Source of the DNA: Thermodesulfovibrionia bacterium
GTDB lineage: Bacteria; Nitrospirota; Thermodesulfovibrionia; UBA6902
Reading direction: 5' to 3'
Assembly: GCA_947258735.1 (NCBI GenBank)
Contig: CAMYJJ010000011.1
Coordinates: 1 to 27,577 of the forward strand
DNA length: 27,577 bases
Shown here: positions 17,375-25,102 of the stretch, in pieces
Numbering within the stretch: position 1 is the first letter of the stretch
Layout: each line of letters opens with the position of its first letter
The notes under the pieces: generated by a model
Databases searched by the model: none
Told to the model about the DNA's origin: nothing
The model's input: only the letters and a program-made list of their open reading frames with translations
Position numbers and translations under genes: made by a program

Positions 17375-19471
17375 ATGAGAAAAAAGAAAATGGGTGAAAT
17401 ACTCATAGATGAAGGACTTATTTCTGAAGAGCAGCTTGAAAATGCCCTTATTGCTCAAAAAGGAAAAAACAAAAAACTCGGCAAAGTCCTTATTGAGCTC
17501 GGGTATATAAATGATCTCCAGGTAGCTGAATCACTGACCAAACAGCTCTCACTGCAGATGGTTGATTGTAATGATTACAGCCCTTCGGAAGAGCTGCTGT
17601 CATTAATACCAAAAGAAACAGCCGAGAGAAAACTGGTATTCCCTCTGGAACTGAAAGGGAAAAACCTCAAAGTTGCAATGGCCAATCCCCTTGACTGGGA
17701 GACCATTGAAGACCTCTCTTTTATCACCAGTCTTAAGATATCAGTTGCCATATCTTCAGAAAATAATATTCTCGGGGCCATAGAGGAATTATATGGCGCA
17801 GCAGATGAGACATGGGACGTCATAAAGGAGCTGCCTACCTACGATAATGTTGAATTTGTAAAGGAAGAGTCAGACGACGACAGCGAATCAATGAATTTTC
17901 AGGCCATGTACCAGAACAGCGAGGCCCCTCCCATCGTCAGACTCGTAACCATGCTTATTGCTGATGCGGTAAAGTCTGATGCCAGTGACATACACATTGA
18001 GCCACGGGAAAAGTCTGTTATGGTCCGTTACAGAATAGACGGCGCCCTGAAAAATGTGCAGGCCTATCCAAAGCAGATCCAGGATGCTGTTATTTCACGC
18101 GTAAAGATTATATCCAACCTTGATATAACAAACAGGCGGTTCCCGCAGGACGGAAGAAGTGCCTTGCGGCTTGAAAAGAAAAATGTCGATCTTCGTATAT
18201 CAACGCTTCCATCCATTTATGGTGAGAAAATCGTTATACGACTCCTTGATCCAACAACAGGTCTTATCCCGCTGGCACATCTGGGCATATCAGATCATAT
18301 TCTCAAGCCGCTTATCGAGATATTCAGTCAGCCCCAGGGGATGCTTCTTGTAACCGGTCCTACAGGAAGCGGAAAGACCACGTCACTGTACTCCATCCTT
18401 CAGCAGGTCAGAACAGAGACAAAGAACATCATTACCCTTGAGGACCCGGTAGAGTATAAGCTTGCGGAAATTACCCAGGTGGGGATTAACGATGCCATTG
18501 GTTTTACGTTTGCAAATGCATTGCGGTCAGTACTCAGGCAGGACCCTGATATTGTTATGCTGGGAGAGATCAGGGACCTTGAGACTGCTGAAATTGCGAC
18601 CCGGGCAGCCCTTACAGGCCATTTCGTTCTGAGCACACTCCACACCAATGACACGGTAGCCACGATTTCCAGACTGATAGATATCGGACTGGCTCCTTTT
18701 CTGGTGACCTCGGCAGTATCCGGCATCATTGCACAACGACTGATACGAAAGATATGTCCTGAATGCAAGACAGAATGTGATCCCCCTGACAGTATTCCCG
18801 ATTATGACCTTCCGCCGGTCGATACCTTTCATAAAGGCGAGGGCTGCAATAAATGCAACTATACCGGATATAAAGGAAGAATAGGAGTATATGAACTTCT
18901 TGCAATGGGTACGAAGTTGAAGCGGCTGATATCAAAACCTTTTACTGAAGACGATATATGGCAGTGTGTGAGAGAATCAGGGACCAAAACCATGTTTGAA
19001 GACGCCTGGGAAAAGGTAATGGAGGGTCTTACAACCGTAGATGAGGTCGTATCCAAAATCCCCTATCCTCATTTAGAGGCAAACAGTTCCGAACCGGGAT
19101 CAGCAAATGGCGATAACAACAAGGTTCTGCTGTTTGACAACGATGAAGAAGAAATCAATATGATCCGTTCCGCACTTGAAGAAAATGGCTATGATGTAGC
19201 GTACTCCACCAATGGCGAAATGCTCGAGACTGCAAAGGCAGAAAAACCCGGCCTGATAATCATAAATAATTCTGATGACAAGCTGGCCCATTTAAAGGAA
19301 ATCAGACACCTGTCACAATTTACCTATACCCCCGTCATCTGTCTTGCCGATGAAACCTACAAACAGCATGAGCAGGAGGGGTTCAAACTCGGTATAAATG
19401 ATTTCGTATACAGGCCGCTTGACGTAAAGAAACTACTCTACTCTATAAATAGAATAATCAAGACGTACTAG
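17375..19471 (+). CDS. pilB: PilB/GspE-family type IV pilus extension ATPase with C-terminal pseudo-receiver
   Basis: A 698-residue secretion ATPase, longer than the usual ~570. Residues 1-60 carry two MshEN-type repeats (KKMGEILIDEGLISEEQLEN and KKLGKVLIELGYINDLQVAE), the c-di-GMP-binding motif known from MshE. The ATPase core has Walker A GPTGSGKTTS (about 327-336), the IITLEDPVEY Asp box, Walker B DPDIVMLGEIRD, a His-box FVLSTLHTNDT, and a zinc tetracysteine (C461, C464, C491, C494). Residues 581-698 form a response-regulator-like fold (KVLLFDNDEEEINMIRSAL) whose phosphoacceptor Asp is replaced by Asn (about 631), the Thr by Ala and the Lys by Arg (about 680), so it cannot be a normal phosphoreceiver. 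The match to the remote pilMNOPQ operon suggests the extension motor, but GspE-type paralogues cannot be excluded. Confidence 0.9.
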   Translation: MRKKKMGEILIDEGLISEEQLENALIAQKGKNKKLGKVLIELGYINDLQVAESLTKQLSLQMVDCNDYSPSEELLSLIPKETAERKLVFPLELKGKNLKVAMANPLDWETIEDLSFITSLKISVAISSENNILGAIEELYGAADETWDVIKELPTYDNVEFVKEESDDDSESMNFQAMYQNSEAPPIVRLVTMLIADAVKSDASDIHIEPREKSVMVRYRIDGALKNVQAYPKQIQDAVISRVKIISNLDITNRRFPQDGRSALRLEKKNVDLRISTLPSIYGEKIVIRLLDPTTGLIPLAHLGISDHILKPLIEIFSQPQGMLLVTGPTGSGKTTSLYSILQQVRTETKNIITLEDPVEYKLAEITQVGINDAIGFTFANALRSVLRQDPDIVMLGEIRDLETAEIATRAALTGHFVLSTLHTNDTVATISRLIDIGLAPFLVTSAVSGIIAQRLIRKICPECKTECDPPDSIPDYDLPPVDTFHKGEGCNKCNYTGYKGRIGVYELLAMGTKLKRLISKPFTEDDIWQCVRESGTKTMFEDAWEKVMEGLTTVDEVVSKIPYPHLEANSSEPGSANGDNNKVLLFDNDEEEINMIRSALEENGYDVAYSTNGEMLETAKAEKPGLIIINNSDDKLAHLKEIRHLSQFTYTPVICLADETYKQHEQEGFKLGINDFVYRPLDVKKLLYSINRIIKTY

Positions 19472-19618
19472 AACCTATCTTAAAAAAGATGTTGTTGCTG
19501 TCATACCCGCAGGTCGTAAGCGGGTATCCAGAAAGCCCTGAAAAGCCTGGATTCCCCGATCAAGTCAGGGAATGACAATGGATGTTTTTATCTTAAAAAC
19601 ATATTTTGAGATAGGTTC
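19471..19618. repeat. MITE-like repeat with ~10-bp terminal inverted repeats
   Basis: The 148-bp unit begins GAACCTATCT at the last base of the pilB stop codon and ends AGATAGGTTC (19609-19618), giving terminal inverted repeats. Inside is a second palindromic core running from TGTCATACCCGCAGG at its left to GGAATGACA at its right, the type of dispersed REP-like palindrome common in many bacterial genomes. Mobility is inference; other copies are needed to prove it. Confidence 0.65.
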
Positions 19619-19774
19619 CAAGCGTTACATCATCTATTGCTTCCTTGTCTGCATGTCATTCCAGCAATCCTTTGGCCGGAATCCTTTCTTTATGTACTCT
19701 GGCTGCCTGCCAGTCAGCAGCTCCGCGGAACGGGAATCCAGCATAAATAATACTTCACACAACAGTATAAAATG

Positions 19775-19789
19775 TGTACAATATGTACA
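19775..19789. promoter_or_regulatory. TGTACA-ATA-TGTACA repeat just before the GGDEF gene
   Basis: Two TGTACA palindromes separated by three bases lie four bases before the chosen start (19794), where a ribosome binding site is expected, and none is seen. It may be an operator or may mean that the true start is elsewhere. The preceding bases 19619-19774 hold degenerate REP-like fragments (TGTCATTCCAGC..GGAATCC). Confidence 0.3.
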
Positions 19790-19793
19790 GATC

Positions 19794-21428
19794 ATGAGCG
19801 ACGTTCAGGACAAAACATCATCCGGAAAAGAGTTTTTTGATGACATACGAGCGTGGCAGCAGACCTTTGACGCCATACCTGATCTCATTCTGGTAATTAA
19901 CAAAAATAACAGAGTTGTTTTGGCCAACAAAGCGGTCGAAAGAAAATTCTCGCTTGAGCGTAAAGATATTATAGGCAAGCCCTGTTATGAAATAATGCAT
20001 TGCACTGAGAAACCTCCCTCATTCTGTCCCCATCCAACATCTCTTAAAACAGGGGAAGAGCTTTTTTCAGAAGCCTATGATGAACACCTGAAAGGTTTTT
20101 ACCGGTTCAGTGCCACTCCTCTTTTCAACACTGCCGGGCAGAGAATCGGGACAGTAGAAGTCGGGCGTGATATCAGTGACCGCAAACAAACTGAAGATGC
20201 GCTGAAAGAAAGTGAAAGTATTTTCCGGTCCATAACAGAATCCGCGACAGACGCAATTGTTTCTATCGACAGGAATGACACCATCGTATTGTGGAACCAG
20301 ACCGCTGAAAAGATGTTTGGGCTTACGGCAGCTGAGGTAATCGGTCATAAGCTGACCAGCATAATGCCTGACAAATACAGGGCAGCCCACAGGAAAGGAA
20401 TATCAAGATTTTTATCAACAGGAAAACCAAAACTGGTAGGCAGGAGTTATGAGGTCACAGCAATAAAGAGAGATGGGACAGAGTTTCCTGTGGAACTTTC
20501 CCTGTCAAGCTGGGAGAGAAAAGAAGAAATATTTTTTACCGCCATCATAAGGGACATTACTATACGCCGACACCTTGAACAGAAACTTCGGGAGGCATCA
20601 TTGACCGATGAACTCACAGGACTGCTGAACCGCAGGGGGTTTATGACCCTGTCAGAGAAGCAGCTGCTGATCTCAAAACGTCATAAGCGCCGCTTTTCTA
20701 TTCTGTTCCTTGATTTAAATGATATGAAACAGATTAATGACAGTTTTGGACATAAGGCAGGTGATCAGGCGCTTATTGAAGTGGCAGATATTTTAAAAAA
20801 GACCTTCAGGTCATCAGACATTATTGCGCGTATCGGAGGGGATGAATTCACCATTCTTATAAATGAGCCCATCCCGGACGCAGACAAAGTCATTACTGAT
20901 CATTTCATACAAAACCTTCAGGCTCTTAATGACCGCTCAGCGCACCCCTATACACTGTCAACGAGCCTGGGCATATCACATTTTGATCCTGCACATCCCT
21001 CATCAATTGATGATCTGCTTGCTGAAGCAGATAAATTAATGTATGAACATAAAAGCCGTAAATCCGAAGATACCGCACCTGATCCTTCCGGTAAGGACAA
21101 ACGGAAAGCAGAACGCATCAGTACCGGAAATGATTATGTTGCAGAACTTATTGTCTCTGACAGTTCGATGATCAGGAATATCAGCAACAATGGTATATGT
21201 GTAGATACCCCCTATATGCTGAAAAAGGACAACATTTACAGTGTTAAAATTCATGCCAAAAATAATGAAATATTTTCTCAATCTGCTGTAGTAATATGGT
21301 CTGCTTCCATGAGAAAAGCTAAAGTCAGCTCTTCCGACCGCTTTGAAACCGGGCTGATGTTCCTGAAACTTGATACAACGCGAAAACATGCCCTAAACAG
21401 TTTTATCAAAAACCTTCCGTCTGCCTGA
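19794..21428 (+). CDS. PAS-PAS-GGDEF-PilZ protein: diguanylate cyclase fused to c-di-GMP receptor
   Basis: A 544-residue, apparently soluble signalling protein. PAS1 (about 20-130) has three Cys (C64, C70, C78) in GKPCYEIMHC..SFCPH; PAS2 (about 140-260) is conventional. GGDEF (about 265-425) is intact: TDELTGLLNRRGF, the GGDEF active site at 348-352, and an RxxD inhibitory site (R339-D342) exactly five residues before it, so it should make c-di-GMP and be product-inhibited. PilZ (about 436-540) has RxxxR (R437, R441) and NISNNG (462-467), the two c-di-GMP-binding motifs. The open frame extends upstream to 19572, but that part lies in repeat sequence and has no protein character, so ATG 19794 is preferred despite lacking a clear ribosome binding site. 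Its position after the pilus ATPase suggests pilus control by c-di-GMP. Confidence 0.9.
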   Translation: MSDVQDKTSSGKEFFDDIRAWQQTFDAIPDLILVINKNNRVVLANKAVERKFSLERKDIIGKPCYEIMHCTEKPPSFCPHPTSLKTGEELFSEAYDEHLKGFYRFSATPLFNTAGQRIGTVEVGRDISDRKQTEDALKESESIFRSITESATDAIVSIDRNDTIVLWNQTAEKMFGLTAAEVIGHKLTSIMPDKYRAAHRKGISRFLSTGKPKLVGRSYEVTAIKRDGTEFPVELSLSSWERKEEIFFTAIIRDITIRRHLEQKLREASLTDELTGLLNRRGFMTLSEKQLLISKRHKRRFSILFLDLNDMKQINDSFGHKAGDQALIEVADILKKTFRSSDIIARIGGDEFTILINEPIPDADKVITDHFIQNLQALNDRSAHPYTLSTSLGISHFDPAHPSSIDDLLAEADKLMYEHKSRKSEDTAPDPSGKDKRKAERISTGNDYVAELIVSDSSMIRNISNNGICVDTPYMLKKDNIYSVKIHAKNNEIFSQSAVVIWSASMRKAKVSSSDRFETGLMFLKLDTTRKHALNSFIKNLPSA

Positions 21429-21523
21429 TTCCCGAATATTTTTCAACATTTCTTCGAAGGTTCATTTACAATTACACCCCTGTTTGATTAAACTTACTGC
21501 AATCACTTGGAAAGGAGCTGTAC

Positions 21524-21925
21524 ATGCATATTGAACTGTTTTCGCTCTGCGATGCTGCTGCCGACTATAATGGCAAGTTAAGTATACTCGGGGCATTTGA
21601 TGCAATCTGGGCGCGGACTGCTCCTGCAGTACATCCCCAGTGTGCAGTAGCATTGAGGATGAGATTCTCAAGAGTTGAAGAGGGTGAACATAAAGTCAGA
21701 ATAAATATTGTTAATGCAGATGGAAAGTCTGTGGTTAAACCCTTTGAAACCTCGGCAAAAATCCAATATAAGGAACATGTAAATTCAATAGCAGCAAATA
21801 TGATATTGAATTTACACGGCATTAAATTTCCGGACTTTGGAGATTATTCGATAGACCTGACGTTAAACGGCAAACATGAAGCATCGCTTCCCCTTTTTGT
21901 TAATCAGCTTCCTGCACAGGCCTGA
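21524..21925 (+). CDS. DUF6941-type conserved hypothetical protein
   Basis: A 133-residue protein beginning MHIELFSLCDAAADYNGKLSILGAFD, which resembles the DUF6941 family of small proteins of unknown function: an N-terminal CDxA..GKxSIxGxFD block, then a beta-rich body with LRMRFSRVEEGEHKVRI and a C-terminal SIDLTLNGK. No signal peptide or membrane segment. The start is supported by AAAGGAG at a good distance. The next gene follows after nine bases, so they are probably co-transcribed. Function is not known. Confidence 0.75.
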   Translation: MHIELFSLCDAAADYNGKLSILGAFDAIWARTAPAVHPQCAVALRMRFSRVEEGEHKVRINIVNADGKSVVKPFETSAKIQYKEHVNSIAANMILNLHGIKFPDFGDYSIDLTLNGKHEASLPLFVNQLPAQA

Positions 21926-21934
21926 GCATATAGT

Positions 21935-22513
21935 ATGAAAACAAGGTTGACCGAAAAACAGCTGGAAAGATTCTATCGTCTCCTGTCTGTCAGGATGACT
22001 GAATTTGACTGCGGCAAGTTCTGTGCACCGAAAAATGATGGGATACCGGTCTGTTGTGAAAATGAATATGTTACGCCCTTACTGTTTCATGAGGAGTACA
22101 GATGGCACAGACAGAAAAGCAAATTCTGGAAGCGCGCATCACTGAAAAACAAAGACATTAGGAAAATGGTTGATGAGTCAGCCTCCTACTATGTCTATGC
22201 ATTCTGTCCCGGACCAGGTGATTGTCAGAGAACAAAGCGCTCAATCGTCTGCAGAACATTCCCGTTTGAACCTCAGGTTGATAAGAATGGCAAGGTGCTC
22301 GGTCTTGTTTACATAAACACCGGAACCGAAAACTGCTCATTGATTGGACAGCCACAGAAAGCATATAATCCCAAATATATTGCCAACTCAATCAAATTTT
22401 GGCAGGAACTTCTCGATCTCTACCCGCCTGAAAAAGAGCTTTATATTGATGAATCAAGAAAACGGGAGCGAAGATACAAGCGTAAGGGGAAAAGGCTTAA
22501 GGTTTTTCGTTAA
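21935..22513 (+). CDS. Cysteine-cluster protein, YkgJ-like (possible metal or Fe-S binding)
   Basis: A 192-residue soluble protein with several clustered cysteines: FDCGKFCAPK, PVCCENEY, then FCPGPGDCQRTKRSIVCRTFPFEPQ. The arrangement, with CRTFPFE near the end, is like the YkgJ (zinc- or iron-chelating) cysteine-cluster family, whose members end with a similar CRxFPF segment. The C-terminus is strongly basic (RKRERRYKRKGKRLK). It lies nine bases after the DUF6941-type gene and is probably in the same transcript. The family call is moderate; no reaction can be given. Confidence 0.65.
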   Translation: MKTRLTEKQLERFYRLLSVRMTEFDCGKFCAPKNDGIPVCCENEYVTPLLFHEEYRWHRQKSKFWKRASLKNKDIRKMVDESASYYVYAFCPGPGDCQRTKRSIVCRTFPFEPQVDKNGKVLGLVYINTGTENCSLIGQPQKAYNPKYIANSIKFWQELLDLYPPEKELYIDESRKRERRYKRKGKRLKVFR

Positions 22514-22549
22514 AAGAATTATAAGATTGTTATATTTCTGTATGTATCA

Positions 22550-22578
22550 TGTAGGGGCGGGGAGACCCCAGCCCTACA
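22550..22578. repeat. GC-rich palindrome of a dispersed-repeat type
   Basis: TGTAGGG (22550-22556) pairs with CCCTACA (22572-22578), with an inner GGGG/CCCC pair (22559-22562, 22566-22569) and an AGA loop. It lies between convergent genes. It resembles the dispersed TGTAGGGGCG.. palindromes seen in many genomes; it might also stop transcription, but has no T-run. Confidence 0.55.
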
Positions 22579-22637
22579 ATCCATCGAGATAATATCTTTT
22601 AAAATAATCCCCGGCATTGACTATATGGAAACAGTTC

Positions 22638-23033
22638 CTATTGCCCGCCCTGTTCAACCGGTGCAGGCCCGAACCTGTTGTCTCCCGGGGTGCCGGGTAA
22701 AAAACCGTTTTCAATTAAGGCCCAGATCGGACCGGCGATCGGAATAGCATTAAGCAGGAGCCACCATGCAGACTTGTTAATATCATGCCAGCGTTTTGCC
22801 TGCACAGCAAGGCTTGGCCAGAATATCCATAGCATAAACATGATCTGGGGTCTTGTAAATTGTCCGAACTCATCTGGGGTACCGGTGATAACTCCGAGCA
22901 AAAGTCCGGCAGAAAAGATAATCAGATTAAATATCCAGAACTGCTTTCTGGTCGCTCTGCCCTTAAATGAAAATAAGAACCATGTCCAGTTCGGGTCTTC
23001 TTTCTCTTCTTCTTCCTGAATGCCAGAATTCAA
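22638..23033 (-). CDS. DUF805-family membrane protein
   Basis: A 131-residue protein of the DUF805 (YhaH-like) family. After an acidic N-terminus (QEEEEKEDP) it shows the family features FSFKGRATRKQFWIFNLI, then hydrophobic segments, WPSLAVQAKRWHDINKSAWWLLL and the Gly/Pro-rich end GDNRFGPAP. Three or four membrane spans are expected. AAGGAGA lies about 11 bases upstream of the start on the minus strand. The family has no known reaction; members are small inner-membrane proteins. It is convergent with the Cys-cluster gene. Confidence 0.9.
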   Translation of the reverse strand: MNSGIQEEEEKEDPNWTWFLFSFKGRATRKQFWIFNLIIFSAGLLLGVITGTPDEFGQFTRPQIMFMLWIFWPSLAVQAKRWHDINKSAWWLLLNAIPIAGPIWALIENGFLPGTPGDNRFGPAPVEQGGQ

Positions 23034-23180
23034 ATTTTATTTCTCCTTACTTCTTATCATTACACCCATGACCGCAATGTGTTGGAATAAATTACTATAT
23101 AGAAGGGTGATATTTATTTAAGCTATACATAAATATTATAAATGAATATGATATGAAATTACATATGTATTGATTCTCTA

Positions 23181-23221
23181 TGTCATTCCGCACCTGCCTG
23201 GCGGCAGTCGGGATTGGAATC
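23181..23221. repeat. Degenerate REP-like element
   Basis: TGTCATTCCG followed by CCTGCCTGGCGGCAG and GGGATTGGAATC resembles the TGTCATTCCC..GGAATCC repeats, with an internal CCTGCC/GGCAG palindrome that matches the copy at 24130-24149. It ends at the stop codon of the ferredoxin-like gene. Confidence 0.5.
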
Positions 23222-23223
23222 TT

Positions 23224-23523
23224 TTATTCTTTTAATATCCCCTCAACAGCCAAAATAACATCACTCACATCATTCTCTGAAACTCCTGAAAACCAGACCT
23301 TCTGGGGATAAAGAATAACATTCGGTCCATCTGCGCATAATCCCATGCACCCGCATTGTGAAACCCTGACCTTCGGTTTCCATCCCCTGGTTGCGACTTC
23401 TTCTTTCAATACTTTTCTAATCTGAGCACTGTTATTATCAGCACATGACTTCCGCTTTCCATGCCTGTCGTTTGTGCAGACAAATACATGACATGTAAAT
23501 GGAGATTCATTACGCTTTGCCAT
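23224..23523 (-). CDS. Thioredoxin-like [2Fe-2S] ferredoxin
   Basis: A 99-residue protein of the (2Fe-2S) ferredoxin-domain family (thioredoxin-like fold, as in the NuoE C-terminal part and Aquifex ferredoxin). Conserved pieces: HVFVCTNDRHGKRKSC, then VRVSQCGCMGLCADGPNVILYPQ near the middle, and a C-terminal VSENDVSDVILAVEGIL helix. The four cluster ligands are most likely the Cys in VFVC, KSC, SQC and GLC; the extra Cys in QCGCMG is probably not a ligand. AAAGGA precedes the start on the minus strand. It would be a soluble electron carrier or a redox regulatory protein; the partner is not visible in the neighbourhood. Confidence 0.88.
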   Translation of the reverse strand: MAKRNESPFTCHVFVCTNDRHGKRKSCADNNSAQIRKVLKEEVATRGWKPKVRVSQCGCMGLCADGPNVILYPQKVWFSGVSENDVSDVILAVEGILKE

Positions 23524-23681
23524 TGTGTATTCCTTTCCAGTCTTTAAAAGAATTATATCTTAAGTACAGTGTTACAGCAAATGAACGCTTTCTTGTTTGA
23601 CAGTTAGATGTGCAATTGATAGATGTTTAATTTATTTTAAATGGGGCTCTGCCCCAGACCCGGGATTGCCCTTCCGGCGGA

Positions 23682-23711
23682 GTTACTCTTTTACACAGCT
23701 AAAAGAGTAAC
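23682..23711. repeat. Perfect 12-bp hairpin GTTACTCTTTTA / TAAAAGAGTAAC
   Basis: Arms at 23682-23693 and 23700-23711 with a CACAGC loop, embedded between GGCGGA and CCAGAAAAGCCGCCCC. It resembles a dispersed hairpin family of the GGTTACTTTT..AAAAGTAACC type. A second, imperfect member (GGTTC..GAACC) is at 24078-24111. Confidence 0.7.
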
Positions 23712-23738
23712 CAGAAAAGCCGCCCCGAACCGATTAAT

Positions 23739-23768
23739 AAGCTCACTTCAACCAGTTGCAGTGAGCTT
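23739..23768. repeat. 9-bp inverted repeat AAGCTCACT / AGTGAGCTT
   Basis: Arms at 23739-23747 and 23760-23768 with a 12-base loop, perfect pairing. No T-run follows, so it is not a standard terminator. Confidence 0.6.
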
Positions 23769-24077
23769 CTGAATGTAAGGAGTTATTATTGGATTCGTTC
23801 ACTTGCCGCTCACTTTGCATTCTTTTAACGGTTCTTCTTTTTATCTTTGCCATTTATCTCCCTTTTGATTGTCACAGTTGACTCGTACCGAGCTTCCGGG
23901 ATATGCAGGACTGGACACGTTAACATGCAGGGGCACGGTGTCTGTGCCCTTCTTTAAATTTAGCGGCCAGACCGGAATAGCTCGGAAATTAAGCAATCAT
24001 GCGGGGCGCATTTGAAAAGCGCTTATAAAGATCTTTTAATGTGAGGAGTAATTTACCTGTATTCTTTGCATTCGCTT

Positions 24078-24111
24078 GGTTCCGTTTTTTTTGCGTGAAA
24101 AAGAATGAACC
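24078..24111. repeat. Imperfect hairpin GGTTC..T-rich / A-rich..GAACC
   Basis: GGTTC (24078-24082) and GAACC (24107-24111) enclose a T8 run and an A-rich arm that partly pair around GCGT. It looks like a diverged copy of the hairpin at 23682-23711. Confidence 0.45.
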
Positions 24112-24129
24112 CGTCGTTTGGGGGCGGAA

Positions 24130-24149
24130 CCTGCCTACCGGCAGGCAGG
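24130..24149. repeat. CCTGCCTACCGGCAGGCAGG palindrome
   Basis: A near-perfect 20-bp palindrome, the same type as the core of the degenerate element near 23193-23210. This kind of palindrome is scattered in several anaerobic bacterial lineages. Confidence 0.65.
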
Positions 24150-24212
24150 CCCCATTATAAATATAGTCAGAGCATTATTTCCAGTCTCTGTTGCAATATC
24201 AAGCAGGAGCTC

Positions 24213-24638
24213 TCAATCCTGCCAAAGGGGCAGCCCGGTAACATCATCATAAGATCTGATAAGCTCCGCTCCTTCACATGCATGTACTATTATCTCGCAG
24301 GCAAATATTACTGTCCCCTGGGCTAAATGTCCTCCAAATGCATTTCCTTTTTCGTCTGCCAGCGTAATGTGCGCATGAACAAATGGCTTATTGTCCTTTA
24401 TTGATACATTGCCCATGAGGTTTGTTATTTCAAGATGGCTGTTAAATTCCATATATTGATATTCACGTGCTTCCTGGTTGTAATATCCTACGCGTGCCTT
24501 TTGCACAGCGCCTATTCCTTCAATTCTTCCCAACGTGATATTTTCTTTTATGCATAGCGCCGTCATTTCTTCGAGCAAATCCATTCCGTGTGATAGTTTT
24601 CCGATAAACATTTTTGAAGGCGTAATATTTTTTAGCAT
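24213..24638 (-). CDS. PPC/DUF296-domain protein
   Basis: A 141-residue protein made of a single PPC (plants and prokaryotes conserved, DUF296) domain. It has GKLSHGMDLLEEMTALCIKENIT, the IEGIGAVQKARVGYYN segment, and HAHITLADEKGNAFGGHL with the conserved HxH that binds metal in bacterial members, ending in a beta-rich tail. The same domain follows AT-hook motifs in plant DNA-binding proteins, but bacterial single-domain members have no established DNA-binding role, and the function here is unknown. An AAAGGGA precedes the start. It is the gene downstream of higA on the minus strand, 75 bp away. Confidence 0.88.
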   Translation of the reverse strand: MLKNITPSKMFIGKLSHGMDLLEEMTALCIKENITLGRIEGIGAVQKARVGYYNQEAREYQYMEFNSHLEITNLMGNVSIKDNKPFVHAHITLADEKGNAFGGHLAQGTVIFACEIIVHACEGAELIRSYDDVTGLPLWQD

Positions 24639-24712
24639 GACAATTGTCCCTTTTAAAGTTACTGGTCTTATTGTTTACATTAAAGTGAGGCCGCCCATTT
24701 AAAGGATGTAAG

Positions 24713-25087
24713 TCAAGCCGCTTTCTTACATTTATAGGGTTGAATTAATATCTCTGCAGGGATGCCAAGACCCTGATTAAGCTTTCTTATCATATCAACT
24801 GAGAGCGGTCGTTTTCGATTCAATATTTCAGATACTCGAGCGCGGCTTCCAATGTATGGTTCTAAATCTTTTCGAGTTAAACCACGACTTTCCATATGAA
24901 ATAGAATTGCTTCTACAGGGTGTGGTAAAGGAATGTTATAATGTTTTTCTTCATAAGCTTCAACTAGTATCGTCAATACTTCCAGGCGATCAGACTGTGG
25001 TGTTTTAGGCCTGGCGTGAAAAAGCTTTTCTATTTCCTTCAGGGCTTCCTGGTAATCTGATTTTGTTTTGATGGGTTTAATATTCAT
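24713..25087 (-). CDS. higA: HigA-type antitoxin with XRE helix-turn-helix
   Basis: A 124-residue HigA2-like antitoxin: N-terminal dimerisation part MNIKPIKTKSDYQEALKEIE with a long helical segment, and a C-terminal XRE-type HTH (LFHMESRGLTRKDLEPYIGS to VSEILNRKRPLSVDMIRKL). HigA would bind the HigB RNase and repress the operon. An ATG at 25102 is in frame, but it lies within GGAGG, the ribosome binding site of the ATG at 25087, so the latter is the start. The toxin gene directly upstream (15 bp) is only a 3' remnant, so the antitoxin is an orphan here, and its original promoter has been removed; expression may now come from the inserted element or not at all. Confidence 0.88.
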   Translation of the reverse strand: MNIKPIKTKSDYQEALKEIEKLFHARPKTPQSDRLEVLTILVEAYEEKHYNIPLPHPVEAILFHMESRGLTRKDLEPYIGSRARVSEILNRKRPLSVDMIRKLNQGLGIPAEILIQPYKCKKAA

Positions 25088-25102
25088 GGTTAATTCCTCC
25101 AA

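Larger units (their letters stand above)
23524..24212. other. Gene-free region rich in hairpins (689 bp)
   Basis: No supportable coding region was found on either strand. The stretch holds at least five inverted repeats (23682-23711, 23739-23768, 23931-23949 GGGCAC/GTGCCC followed by TTCTTT, 24078-24111, 24130-24149) and a GGGGCTCTGCCCC palindrome near 23643-23655. Base composition switches repeatedly between GC-rich and AT-rich blocks, as in a mosaic of small repeats. Confidence 0.6.

Noticed and set aside
19572..19793. Upstream in-frame extension of the GGDEF protein
   Set aside because: It lies in the MITE-like and REP-like repeats, is rich in Cys/Phe/Ser without domain character, and the PAS-containing protein starts naturally at 19794.
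23968..24020. 5S rRNA-like motif (GGCCAGACC..CTCGGAAATTAAGC..GGGGCGC)
   Set aside because: The CTCGGAAxTTAAGC block recalls 5S rRNA, but the ~20-base segment that should lie between the two parts and the closing helix are missing, so it is not a supportable rRNA gene.
23640..24150. CRISPR-like array suggested by repeated hairpins
   Set aside because: The repeats differ in sequence and spacing, there are no regular spacers, and no cas genes are in the window.
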